A stretch of 64,000 nucleotides of DNA from Fodinisporobacter ferrooxydans (GTDB lineage Bacteria; Bacillota; Bacilli; Tumebacillales; MYW30-H2). How positions within the stretch are numbered: the stretch's first letter is position 1; each line of letters opens with the position of its first letter. The notes beneath the pieces are model-generated. The model had not been told where the DNA came from, did not search any database, and was given only the letters and a program-made list of their open reading frames with translations. This document shows positions 36,554 to 44,011 of the stretch, one piece after another. Location: positions 1,272,501-1,336,500 of the forward strand of contig NZ_CP089291.1 in NCBI RefSeq assembly GCF_022818495.1, in the 5' to 3' direction. A program made the position numbers and the translations under genes.

Positions 36554-38173
36554 ATGTCAAGTCGAAATGTATTTATTCGTGGCGCATTCGTGCTTGGAAT
36601 TGCTGCCATGCTATCCAAATTGCTTGGTTCTGTTTACACGATCTTTCTGCAAAATATTATTGGCGATCGGGGAATCGGATTATACCAAATGGCGTATCCG
36701 ATTTATGCAACCTTGCTTAATTTTTCCACGGCAGGATTTCCAATTGCTATTTCCAAGTTTGTGGCGGAGCGGCTTGCAATTGGTGATGACCAAGGTGCAA
36801 AAAAGGTATTCCGAATCAGTTTGTTTGTATTGGCCATTAGCGGTTTGTTCTTTTTTGTGCTGTTATTTGGGTCGGCATCCTTTTATGCCAAGCTTTCCGG
36901 TGATCCTGCCGCCAAATATGCAATACAAGCCATTGCTCCTGCTTTATTGGTCGTTCCCATAATGAGCGCATTGCGGGGATATTTTCAGGGATGGCAAACG
37001 ATGGAGCCGACTGCAACTTCACAAGTCATCGAGCAATTGATCCGTGTTGCCACCATCCTGATTGGATCCGTTTGGTTGTTGCAATTAGGTTTTGGCACGG
37101 AAATTGCTGCAGCCGGGGCCGCCTTTGGCGCTGTTACGGGTGCGATTGCGGGCCTTATCACGTTGCTGATCGTTGCCTGGAGAAAACGCAACGTTTTTTT
37201 ATATCGCAGTTCTATGCGAGTGGTTGCTTCTGAGTCAACAGGAAGGATTATTCAACAATTGGTCTATTATGCGTTGCCCATCAGCCTCGGAGCACTTGTT
37301 GTGCCTTTGATGAATAATGTAGATGTTTTGACGGTTGTCAATGAACTCAAGCAGAGCGGTGCTAGTCAGATGCAAGCGACCGAAATGTTTGGGTTGCTGA
37401 CTGGCAGGGCGTTTAAACTCATGATGTTGCCGGCAACATTTGCTACAGCGATTGGAGCTGCACTGATGCCTGCCATCGCATCAGCCAAGGCGGTCAACAA
37501 TACGTTTTTAATAAAAAACCGCATTGATATGGCAATGCGCATGACCATGTTGATGGGAATGCCTGCGGCAGTAGGATTATGTCTATTGGCAAGGCCGGTA
37601 GATACGATGCTGTTTAAAACAAGCGATGGGTGGGATACGATCGCCATTATGTCGCTTGGGATCCTTTTTAGCACCGTTCAAGTGACTTCTTCTGCAGTTT
37701 TACAAGGATTAGGGAATGTATATATACCAGTCGCTAATATGATGTTCGGTGCAGTCGTGAAATATGTATTGAATGTGATTCTTGTACCCCTGTATGGCAT
37801 AAACGGTGCTGCATGGGCAACTGTTCTTAGTTATTTTGTCGCGTGTATGTTAAATTTATGGAGTGTGTATCATAGAACACATATAAGCTTTGATCTCAAG
37901 GCTTGGCTGATACGTCCATCCCTATCCGTATTTTTTATGGGTGTGGCTGTTTTTGCGGCGCTTCGGCAGTTTGGACCATTCGTTTGGACGCTGGAACTAT
38001 CGAATCGAATGGCCAGCAGTGTACTAACAGTCACGACAATATTGATTGGCATTGCCGTTTATGGAATTGGCTTGTTTGCGACAGGAAGCGTCAGCAGACG
38101 AGAGGTGGAATCTGTGCCTAGACTGGGGCCTGGACTTGCCAGATTCTGCAGTCGGATCGGTTTGTTGCGTTAA
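36554..38173 (+). CDS. MOP-superfamily flippase, SpoVB/YabM-like
   Basis: Polytopic membrane protein, 539 residues, with about 14 predicted hydrophobic segments. The family includes lipid II flippases MurJ and SpoVB and O-antigen flippases. N-terminal SRNVFIRGAFVLGIAAMLSK and GLYQMAYPIY are typical of the SpoVB group. Position between spoVT and mazG matches yabM of B. subtilis, a gene implicated in cell wall lipid transport. The start at 36554 is chosen by family fit; AAAAGGGGG is 12 bp upstream. Substrate is inferred, not shown. Confidence 0.88.
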   Translation: MSSRNVFIRGAFVLGIAAMLSKLLGSVYTIFLQNIIGDRGIGLYQMAYPIYATLLNFSTAGFPIAISKFVAERLAIGDDQGAKKVFRISLFVLAISGLFFFVLLFGSASFYAKLSGDPAAKYAIQAIAPALLVVPIMSALRGYFQGWQTMEPTATSQVIEQLIRVATILIGSVWLLQLGFGTEIAAAGAAFGAVTGAIAGLITLLIVAWRKRNVFLYRSSMRVVASESTGRIIQQLVYYALPISLGALVVPLMNNVDVLTVVNELKQSGASQMQATEMFGLLTGRAFKLMMLPATFATAIGAALMPAIASAKAVNNTFLIKNRIDMAMRMTMLMGMPAAVGLCLLARPVDTMLFKTSDGWDTIAIMSLGILFSTVQVTSSAVLQGLGNVYIPVANMMFGAVVKYVLNVILVPLYGINGAAWATVLSYFVACMLNLWSVYHRTHISFDLKAWLIRPSLSVFFMGVAVFAALRQFGPFVWTLELSNRMASSVLTVTTILIGIAVYGIGLFATGSVSRREVESVPRLGPGLARFCSRIGLLR

Positions 38174-38293
38174 ACAGCAGAAATGGTTTTGATTTTGGTT
38201 TCAAGTGTATAGCCAATTATTACATAAGTGAAGCGGGATTTTCGTAAAGTGGAATTTTCGGTTTGCATTCAAGATGAGAGAGGAAGCGGATTG

Positions 38294-39775
38294 GTGAAAA
38301 TAATACAGGTAGTCGGTTTAGGACCGGGATCGATCGACACGATTCCGGTTGGAAGTTTGGAGATTTTGCGGCAGGCTTCTCACATCATTTTACGCACGGA
38401 ACGCCATCCGATCGTAGAGCAATTGCGTAAACAGGGGATACGATTTTCCACTTGTGATGATTTATATGATTCCAAGCCAACCTTTTCAGAAGTTTACCAA
38501 TCGATTGTTGACAGACTGTTTTTTCAGGTAGAACAATTTCACCAAATCGTATATGCAGTACCTGGACATCCGGGTATTGCTGAAACAACGGTCAAACGAT
38601 TAAAGGAACAAGCCAAACAAAGAAACATTTGTATAGAAATCGGACCCGGGAAAAGCTTTTTAGATGATCTGCTTGAGAAAGTGGGAGTGGATCCCGCGGA
38701 TGGGTTATTGCTGCTGGATGGAACGGATTTGCAAGCACATATGTTGGATCCAGGTATTGCTACTCTGATTATGCAAGTATACAATCGTGATGTAGCGTCA
38801 GACGTAAAATTGACTCTTATGGAACAGTATCCGGATGAATATCAAGTCGTCATGGCACACTCCGTCGGCATAAATGATAAAGAACAATTTGTAAAATGTC
38901 CGCTGTACGAGATCGATCGTCTCGCCGATATCGATCATTTGACAACATTGTTTGTGCCTGCTACAACAGATGCAAGCATAATAAACCGGCAATTTTCTAC
39001 GTTGATCGATATTGTAAGACAATTGCGGAGCCCGGAAGGATGTCCTTGGGATCGCAAACAAACACACCAAACGTTGCGGAAATATATGTTGGAGGAGGCA
39101 TATGAAGTTGCAGATGCGATTGATCGCGATGTACCTGCAGATTTATGTGAAGAGTTAGGAGATGTGCTGCTGCAGGTTGCGTTACATAGTCAGATTGGAA
39201 CGGAAGAAGGCACATTTACGATACATGATACGATTGCATCGATCAATGAGAAGATGATTCGCCGCCATCCCCACGTTTTTTCTGATATGCACGTCCAATC
39301 GGCCGTTCAAGTCATACAAAATTGGGAACAAATAAAACAACAGGAGAAAGCGGAAAAGGGACAAGTCGCAGATTCATCTTTTTTGCATTCCATTCCGTCC
39401 ATATTGCCGGCGATGCAAATGGCGTATCAACTACAAAAAAAGGCCGCGATGGTAGGGTTCGAATGGGAAGCAATCGAAGATGTGAAGAAAAAAGTGAAAG
39501 AAGAATGGGCTGAATTGTGGGAAGCTGTTGAAAGGAACGATGAAACTTCGATTCAGCATGAATTCGGCGATTTGCTTTTCGCAGCCATCAATTTGGCTCG
39601 ATATCTGAAACTGGACCCAGAATCGGCATTAGCCTCGACAAATCAAAAATTTCGCAATCGTTTTTCTTATATTGAAAAGCAACTTGCCAACGCAGGAATC
39701 AAATTGGGAGAATCATCCTTGGAAAAAATGGACAAGCTTTGGAATGAAGCAAAAAAATTCGAACAAACTGAGTAA
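38294..39775 (+). CDS. mazG: Nucleoside triphosphate pyrophosphohydrolase MazG fused to a methylase-like domain (YabN)
   Basis: House-cleaning NTP pyrophosphatase. The 493-residue protein has an N-terminal tetrapyrrole-methylase-like domain (about 1-225, with VVGLGPGSIDTIP and VYAVPGHPGI) and two MazG repeats: LRSPEGCPWDRKQTHQTL with EELGDVLLQ near 240-330, and KEEWAELWEAV with EFGDLLFA nearer the C-terminus. GTG 38294 follows AGGAAG; the upstream frame to 38228 lacks a good site. Same fusion as B. subtilis YabN. Confidence 0.93.
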   Translation: MKIIQVVGLGPGSIDTIPVGSLEILRQASHIILRTERHPIVEQLRKQGIRFSTCDDLYDSKPTFSEVYQSIVDRLFFQVEQFHQIVYAVPGHPGIAETTVKRLKEQAKQRNICIEIGPGKSFLDDLLEKVGVDPADGLLLLDGTDLQAHMLDPGIATLIMQVYNRDVASDVKLTLMEQYPDEYQVVMAHSVGINDKEQFVKCPLYEIDRLADIDHLTTLFVPATTDASIINRQFSTLIDIVRQLRSPEGCPWDRKQTHQTLRKYMLEEAYEVADAIDRDVPADLCEELGDVLLQVALHSQIGTEEGTFTIHDTIASINEKMIRRHPHVFSDMHVQSAVQVIQNWEQIKQQEKAEKGQVADSSFLHSIPSILPAMQMAYQLQKKAAMVGFEWEAIEDVKKKVKEEWAELWEAVERNDETSIQHEFGDLLFAAINLARYLKLDPESALASTNQKFRNRFSYIEKQLANAGIKLGESSLEKMDKLWNEAKKFEQTE

Positions 39776-39894
39776 AGATTAGCAGGATTTTCCCTTTAGA
39801 CAGGCGAATAAACTGTGATGAACTTTACAAAGAGGATGTTTCCTACAAACTCTTTGATTATTATTTTTGTATTTGAAAGGAGCTTTTATTGTTC

Positions 39895-40167
39895 ATGAAC
39901 AAAATAGAACTGATTGCTAAAGTTGCTGAAAAAAGTGGTTTAACGAAAAAGGATGCGGAAGTTGCGGTCAACAGTTTGTTAGATACAATTTCGGAAGCTT
40001 TAGCGAGTGGGGATAAAGTACAATTGATCGGGTTTGGTACTTTTGAAACCCGTAAACGCTCTGCACGCAGCGGCCGTAATCCGCAAACGGGCGAAGTGAT
40101 AGAAATTCCGGAGTCTGTAGTTCCAGCTTTCAAGCCTGGCAACAAATTGAAAGAAGCCACAAAATAA
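39895..40167 (+). CDS. hup: DNA-binding protein HU
   Basis: Histone-like nucleoid protein. The 90-residue product starts [16 protein letters not shown], and contains the arm region [21 protein letters not shown] and [10 protein letters not shown]. An in-frame TTG at 39889 is better spaced from AAAGGAG (6 bp) but would add MFM before the standard MNK; the ATG gives the exact family length. The stop overlaps the rqcP start (TAATG). In B. subtilis hup lies elsewhere; an HU gene between mazG and rqcP occurs in other Bacillota. Confidence 0.95.
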   Translation: MNKIELIAKVAEKSGLTKKDAEVAVNSLLDTISEALASGDKVQLIGFGTFETRKRSARSGRNPQTGEVIEIPESVVPAFKPGNKLKEATK

Positions 40168-40478
40168 TGCGCCTTGACAAGTTTTTAAAAGTGTCCCGTT
40201 TGATTAAAAGACGGACACTTGCCAAGGAAGTTTGTGAAAATGGGCGTTGTATGCTGAATGGCCGAGTGGCAAAGGCTGGTTCGGAAGTTCATGAAGGAGA
40301 TTTGTTGGCGATTCGCTTTGGCCAAAGGATCATCGAAGTGAAGATTGAACAGTTGCAAGAAACTGCCCGCAAAGATTTGGCAGCTCAAATGTATAACGTT
40401 GTGTCGGAGACCAAATCGCCGTCCGGAACAGATCGTTCGGACGAAGAGGATGGCGAAGACGAAGAGGATGACCTGTAA
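40167..40478 (+). CDS. rqcP: S4-domain ribosome quality control protein RqcP (YabO)
   Basis: Binds stalled 50S subunits with RqcH and supports C-terminal poly-Ala tailing. The 103-residue protein has the S4 fold [21 protein letters not shown] and NGRVAKAGSEVHEGD, then an acidic tail ending in EDEEDDL. Coupled to hup by TAATG. The terminator stem starts within the last codons. Confidence 0.93.
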   Translation: MRLDKFLKVSRLIKRRTLAKEVCENGRCMLNGRVAKAGSEVHEGDLLAIRFGQRIIEVKIEQLQETARKDLAAQMYNVVSETKSPSGTDRSDEEDGEDEEDDL

Positions 40479-40496
40479 AGAGGTCATCTTTTTTTG
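40467..40496 (+). terminator. Terminator overlapping the rqcP stop
   Basis: GATGACCT pairs with AGGTCATC, then a T7 run. The stop codon lies in the loop. Confidence 0.9.
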
Positions 40497-40576
40497 TGTT
40501 CTGACTTGTCCAGTGTATGCATACATTGAAAACAGAGATGAAATTGGATTCGAATTATATGGGAGGCGTGAAACCA

Positions 40577-40876
40577 ATGGCCGATGATAAATTTCGCAAT
40601 AAACAATACGAGCGGCACGAAATCGTCGTCCTGAATCGACAAGCAATTGAGGTATCAGGCGTTATGAATGTGGAAAGTTTCGATAGTCATGAGTTTGTTT
40701 TGCAGACGAACTATGGATTACTCGCCATTCATGGGGAAAATCTCCATATTAAAACACTGAGTTTGGAGACAGGCGTAGTTGCAATCGAAGGAATGGTTTA
40801 TGATTTTGGCTATTTTGATGATGGGATGAGCCCGGCAGCAAAAGCAAAAGGGTTTTTAGGAAAATTATTTAAGTAA
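40577..40876 (+). CDS. yabP: Sporulation protein YabP
   Basis: Sigma-E-dependent mother-cell protein of the YabP/YqfC family, required for normal sporulation in some strains. The 99-residue product contains RHEIVVLNRQAIEVSGV, NYGLLAIHGENLHIK, and VAIEGMVYDFGYFDDG. ATG 40577 follows GGAGGCG; the frame upstream to 40517 lacks a ribosome site. Forms an operon with yabQ and divIC, as in B. subtilis. Confidence 0.93.
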   Translation: MADDKFRNKQYERHEIVVLNRQAIEVSGVMNVESFDSHEFVLQTNYGLLAIHGENLHIKTLSLETGVVAIEGMVYDFGYFDDGMSPAAKAKGFLGKLFK

Positions 40877-40890
40877 CGGGGGTTCCCGCG

Positions 40891-41475
40891 GTGACTCTTG
40901 AAGCTCAGTATATGACGATGGTTGCCATGACTTTGAGCGGTGCCTTTATGGGAGCGCTCTACGATATATATCGAATTTTGTTGCGGGAATGGAAAATACT
41001 TAAATTTTTTGGCCCGTTGGCAGATTTCCTTTTTTGGTTAGCGGGCTTTCTATTCGTATTCACCGCATTGCTTTGGGCAAATCACGGAGACTTGCGCATA
41101 TATGTATTTGTGATCTTATTGATCGGGTATGGTTTGTACCGATTGCTATTACAGACATTCGTAGTGAAAAGTACAATGACAATTGTACACTTTATACAAT
41201 TTTTGATTCGTACGATCTATCAGTTAATTATTGTTTTGCTCGTAAAACCACTCCTTGCATTGTATCGAGTCTTGCTTGTTTTGCTGCGCGTGCTTTCGAG
41301 AGTTGGTTATGTATTGGAAGGAGGTATATTATGGCCTTTCGGGTTAGCCTGGCGTATTCTTCGATGGCTGTTTACCCCACTGTTCAAATCAACTCAAAAA
41401 ATATTAAAAAAACCTTATAAGAAAATAGAAGGGTTTTACCAATACTTGTCGAAATGGTTTCAAAGCAAAGAATAA
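40891..41475 (+). CDS. yabQ: Spore cortex protein YabQ
   Basis: Mother-cell membrane protein needed for cortex formation in B. subtilis. The 194-residue protein has about five hydrophobic segments in the first 150 residues and a basic C-terminal tail. The N-terminal segment SGAFMGALYDIYRILLRE is typical. GTG 40891 is preceded by GGGGG; it starts 14 bp after yabP. Confidence 0.9.
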   Translation: MTLEAQYMTMVAMTLSGAFMGALYDIYRILLREWKILKFFGPLADFLFWLAGFLFVFTALLWANHGDLRIYVFVILLIGYGLYRLLLQTFVVKSTMTIVHFIQFLIRTIYQLIIVLLVKPLLALYRVLLVLLRVLSRVGYVLEGGILWPFGLAWRILRWLFTPLFKSTQKILKKPYKKIEGFYQYLSKWFQSKE

Positions 41476-41520
41476 ACATTTGCAGTATTGAAATCATGGA
41501 TGATAAGGGAGTATCGTATC

Positions 41521-41853
41521 ATGTACAGCCGTTCTGATGATTCAAGGGTAATTCCTTTAACCACGAAACAGCAAACGACCCCTTTTTTTAGGAGATTGCC
41601 TAAAATTCAAGTGATTATCATTTTAGCTTTCTTTATTTGGGCTTGCTATACGTATTTTTTTATCCAGTTGCCGAATATGCATAAACTAGGACTGGAAAGA
41701 CAACAATTAAGTCAGAAACTAGCGGATATCGAACTTAAAAATACCCAATTGCAAGAAACCATCAAGAAATTGAATGATGATGCATATATTAGTGAATTGG
41801 CAAGAGTCAAGTACAATATGAAAAAACCGGGAGACGTTATTCTGAATCCATAA
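41521..41853 (+). CDS. divIC: Septum formation initiator DivIC
   Basis: Bitopic divisome protein that works with FtsL and DivIB. The 110-residue protein has a cytoplasmic N-terminus, one membrane helix (VIIILAFFIWACYTYFF, about 33-50), and an extracellular coiled coil (about 55-85) ending in SELARVKYNMKKPGD. ATG 41521 follows AAGGGAG with 9-bp spacing; the frame upstream to 41488 lacks such a site. Confidence 0.92.
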   Translation: MYSRSDDSRVIPLTTKQQTTPFFRRLPKIQVIIILAFFIWACYTYFFIQLPNMHKLGLERQQLSQKLADIELKNTQLQETIKKLNDDAYISELARVKYNMKKPGDVILNP

Positions 41854-41889
41854 TGGATGAAAATGGGCCTTGTATGAGAACTTCACCTC

Positions 41890-41919
41890 TTGACACCTTT
41901 TCTTGAAGTCCGTTATAAT
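41890..41919 (+). promoter_or_regulatory. Sigma-A promoter of the S1 protein gene
   Basis: Consensus TTGACA (41890-41895), 18-bp spacer, consensus TATAAT (41914-41919). Confidence 0.85.
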
Positions 41920-41964
41920 TTTTTTGAGTAACTTTTTTTATCCTTAAGGAGGAACCTCTTTTAC

Positions 41965-42402
41965 ATGTCAATTGAATTAGGCAGCAAGTTGGAAGGTAAA
42001 GTAACGGGTATTACCAATTTTGGAGCATTTGTACTGTTGCCGAGTGGAGTTACCGGGTTGGTTCATATTTCTGAGATTGCAGATACGTATGTGAAGAATA
42101 TTCATGAACATCTGAAAGTCAATGATCCGGTAACTGTAAAAGTAATTAATGTGGATAAAGATGGAAAAATTGGTTTGTCAATACGACAAGCACTGCCACA
42201 ATTTGAAAATGCAGCAACCAACCGTGAACATCATCGTCCTCATCGTGAACCTCGTGAACGTTCAAATCGCTCATCGAAATCAGCTTCTAAGGTGACCTTC
42301 GATGACAAATTGTCTCGATTTTTAAAGGATAGTGAAGAACGTTTGCAGGCGTTGAAACGCAGCGAAGCAAAGCGTGGAGGACGGGGAGGTAGAAGAGGTT
42401 AA
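41965..42402 (+). CDS. yabR: S1 domain RNA-binding protein (YabR)
   Basis: A 145-residue protein with one S1 OB fold (residues about 5-75: KLEGKVTGITNFGAFV, GLVHISEIAD, GKIGLSIRQ) and a basic, His/Arg/Ser-rich tail ending KRGGRGGRRG. Homologous to general stress protein 13 and polynucleotide phosphorylase S1 domains. ATG 41965 follows AAGGAGG. Its own consensus promoter and a terminator make it monocistronic. Precise role unknown. Confidence 0.9.
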   Translation: MSIELGSKLEGKVTGITNFGAFVLLPSGVTGLVHISEIADTYVKNIHEHLKVNDPVTVKVINVDKDGKIGLSIRQALPQFENAATNREHHRPHREPRERSNRSSKSASKVTFDDKLSRFLKDSEERLQALKRSEAKRGGRGGRRG

Positions 42403-42474
42403 GTATCAGCAATCATTAATCTGATTCATATTTTGCTTAGATCACGGTGTTTACATTATATAGATCGATCCTAC

Positions 42475-42499
42475 AATCCCGTCATGCGACGGGATTTTT
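42475..42499 (+). terminator. Terminator after yabR
   Basis: AATCCCGTC pairs perfectly with GACGGGATT, followed by TTT. Confidence 0.9.
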
Positions 42500-42522
42500 C
42501 AATTTTGTCAAAAACAATTATT

Positions 42523-42552
42523 TTGACATGGTTCTTCTCGACTCCTTATAAT
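42523..42552 (+). promoter_or_regulatory. Sigma-A promoter of the DUF2759-like gene
   Basis: Consensus TTGACA (42523-42528), 18-bp spacer, consensus TATAAT (42547-42552). Confidence 0.8.
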
Positions 42553-42639
42553 AAAAATAGGCATAGGTAAATGATAGGTTTTACTTGGTTTTATTTAGTT
42601 TTACTTTGAACAATCAGGTATAAAGAGGTGATGAAAGGT

Positions 42640-42813
42640 ATGTATTTGCATCCGGTGCTCATTGGTGTTTTTTTAGTTGTTTTTGCTGTTTTAGCTATCA
42701 TTGGAGGTATCCGTTTATTTAAACAGAAGCATTATGCCATGGCGGTATTTCTGCTTATCACGATGGTCGTTTTTGGTTTTTCCGGATTTACAGCATTGAC
42801 ATTGCACGTATAA
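42640..42813 (+). CDS. Small two-helix membrane protein, DUF2759-like
   Basis: A 57-residue protein with two hydrophobic segments (about 6-24 and 35-52) separated by a short basic loop FKQKHY. Layout and residues such as GIRLFKQK and VFGF resemble the DUF2759 (YqgW) family, whose function is unknown. In-frame alternatives at 42628 and 42631 sit on the AGAGGTG ribosome site, so 42640 is preferred. A strong promoter just upstream supports expression. Confidence 0.65.
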   Translation: MYLHPVLIGVFLVVFAVLAIIGGIRLFKQKHYAMAVFLLITMVVFGFSGFTALTLHV

Positions 42814-42877
42814 CAGCTATTTAGAATCGTACAGGAATTGCAAGCAGGAATAAGTGTCTGAGAATCGTATGGAACGC

Positions 42878-42911
42878 AATGGTCCCCCTTGCCGAAGCAA
42901 GAGGGGCCATT
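42878..42911. terminator. Hairpin between convergent DUF2759-like gene and cmpA
   Basis: AATGG-CCCCTTGC pairs with GCAAG-GGGCCATT, a long G-C-rich stem with GAA-type loop; T runs are weak on both strands. Confidence 0.6.
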
Positions 42912-42924
42912 CGTTAGGATGGAT

Positions 42925-43065
42925 TCACTGATTGGTACTTGTTGTTTTGGCTTGGCTGATTGTAAACGCTCTATATTTGTAAAATACCCGATTCAACATA
43001 ATAACCGATCGCTTGTCATGTTCACTAAATGCCCGCGCTAATTGATTACGTAGCCAACTCGGCAT
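42925..43065 (-). CDS. cmpA: Cortex morphogenetic protein CmpA
   Basis: Very small sporulation protein that, in B. subtilis, delays cortex assembly until coat assembly proceeds, acting with ClpXP on SpoIVA. The 46-residue product starts MPSWLRNQLARAFSEHDK and continues with LNRVFYKYR, matching the family pattern MPxWLxxQxxRAFxExD...LNxxxYxYR. The ATG at 43065 follows GGGGGATGG; an upstream frame to 43128 lacks a site. Family members are about 37 residues, so the tail here is slightly longer. comEB lies upstream on the same strand. Confidence 0.8.
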   Translation of the reverse strand: MPSWLRNQLARAFSEHDKRSVIMLNRVFYKYRAFTISQAKTTSTNQ

Positions 43066-43140
43066 AACCATCCCCCATTTATTCATGGTGATAGTGTTAG
43101 TATACGTAGTACCATCCGAAATGGGCACAAATTTCTGCTT

Positions 43141-43566
43141 TTATATTTTGGTTAAGTGAACCACTTCAATCCCTTTCAAAAAATACTGATTCCATTTGTT
43201 TGGATAGGCGTTTCGAAAAACAATCCGTTCAATTCCCACTTGCGCAAGAATCTTAGAGCAATTCTCACATGGTTCATGAGTCACATAAGCTGTAGCGCCT
43301 TTTAATGAATCCCGATTTGCATGCAGGCATGCATTTGCTTCGGCATGTATCGTGCGAAAACATCGCCCGGAATGTTCGTCGATCAGACATCCAACCGCAT
43401 CGCAGTGATCATGTCCGTGAATCGATCCGTTATAGCCTGTTGAAATGATATGTTTATCCTTGACGATGACACAGCCGACATGTAACCGTGGGCAAGTCGA
43501 ACGAGTGGAAACTTGATCTGCAATATCTAAAAAATAATCATCCCAGGATTTCCTTTCCACTTCCAT
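43141..43566 (-). CDS. comEB: dCMP deaminase (ComEB-like)
   Basis: Zinc-dependent deaminase converting dCMP to dUMP; the gene is named from the comE locus of B. subtilis but is not needed there for DNA uptake. The 141-residue protein has the zinc motifs HAEANA and PCENCSK plus CPRLHVGCVIVKDKHI and GYNGSIHGHDHCD. ATG 43566 follows TAGGAG. In B. subtilis it lies in the comE operon, so its place next to cmpA and spoIIE differs. Confidence 0.93.
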   Translation of the reverse strand: MEVERKSWDDYFLDIADQVSTRSTCPRLHVGCVIVKDKHIISTGYNGSIHGHDHCDAVGCLIDEHSGRCFRTIHAEANACLHANRDSLKGATAYVTHEPCENCSKILAQVGIERIVFRNAYPNKWNQYFLKGIEVVHLTKI

Positions 43567-43940
43567 ACACTCCTATCCATAATTGCATCCGTACTTGTAT
43601 ATTAGAGGATGTTCAAAAAGTAGTCAAAACTCCACGTTTGAACACGCACTATTACCTTATAATTGTCTACATTTGCAGATTCAAAGTATATCGTCGTATT
43701 TCATAACAACTTTTGTCGGACATCTAGTATTTCTCGACATTCTCTCGCGAATCGTACAATATTTGACAAGAATCGTTATCCCTTTTTTATCAGTGAAACA
43801 TGTAGATACTGGTTGTGTCTATGCCGCTTTTATAATTTCAGGCAATCGGACCGAGAGGTAAAGGGCATTGAAAATATGTTCGGACACTGACTAAAAAGGA
43901 AATAAATTGTCGGAATATTCTTCAAAGCAGAAGCCTTCGT
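43567..43940. other. Intergenic region between comEB and spoIIE
   Basis: No gene seen. It holds the dispersed repeat at 43604-43629 and several 0A-box-like heptamers upstream of the spoIIE promoter: TGTCGGAA (43908-43915) and CTCGACA (43734-43740), each one mismatch from the box. Short frames across it have no ribosome sites or family similarity. Confidence 0.5.
43604..43629. repeat. 26-bp dispersed repeat, copy 2
   Basis: Matches 9280-9305 with one substitution (GATGTTC for GATGTCC). No adjacent transposase or second inverted end was seen. Confidence 0.6.
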
Positions 43941-43973
43941 TTGACAAATTTTACATTTCGCCTACGTTATAAT
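43941..43973 (+). promoter_or_regulatory. Spo0A-type sigma-A promoter of spoIIE, 21-bp spacer
   Basis: Consensus TTGACA (43941-43946) and TATAAT (43968-43973) are 21 bp apart instead of 17. The same unusual spacing marks the Spo0A~P-activated spoIIE promoter of B. subtilis. Confidence 0.85.
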
Positions 43974-44011
43974 GAGCACACGTAAAAATAGGAACGGGTG
44001 GTGCTCATTAT
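43969..44011. repeat. Perfect 11-bp inverted repeat across the spoIIE -10 and start codon
   Basis: ATAATGAGCAC (43969-43979) and GTGCTCATTAT (44001-44011) are exact complements, 21 bp apart. The left arm covers most of the -10 box and the right arm covers the ATG. Confidence 0.85.
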
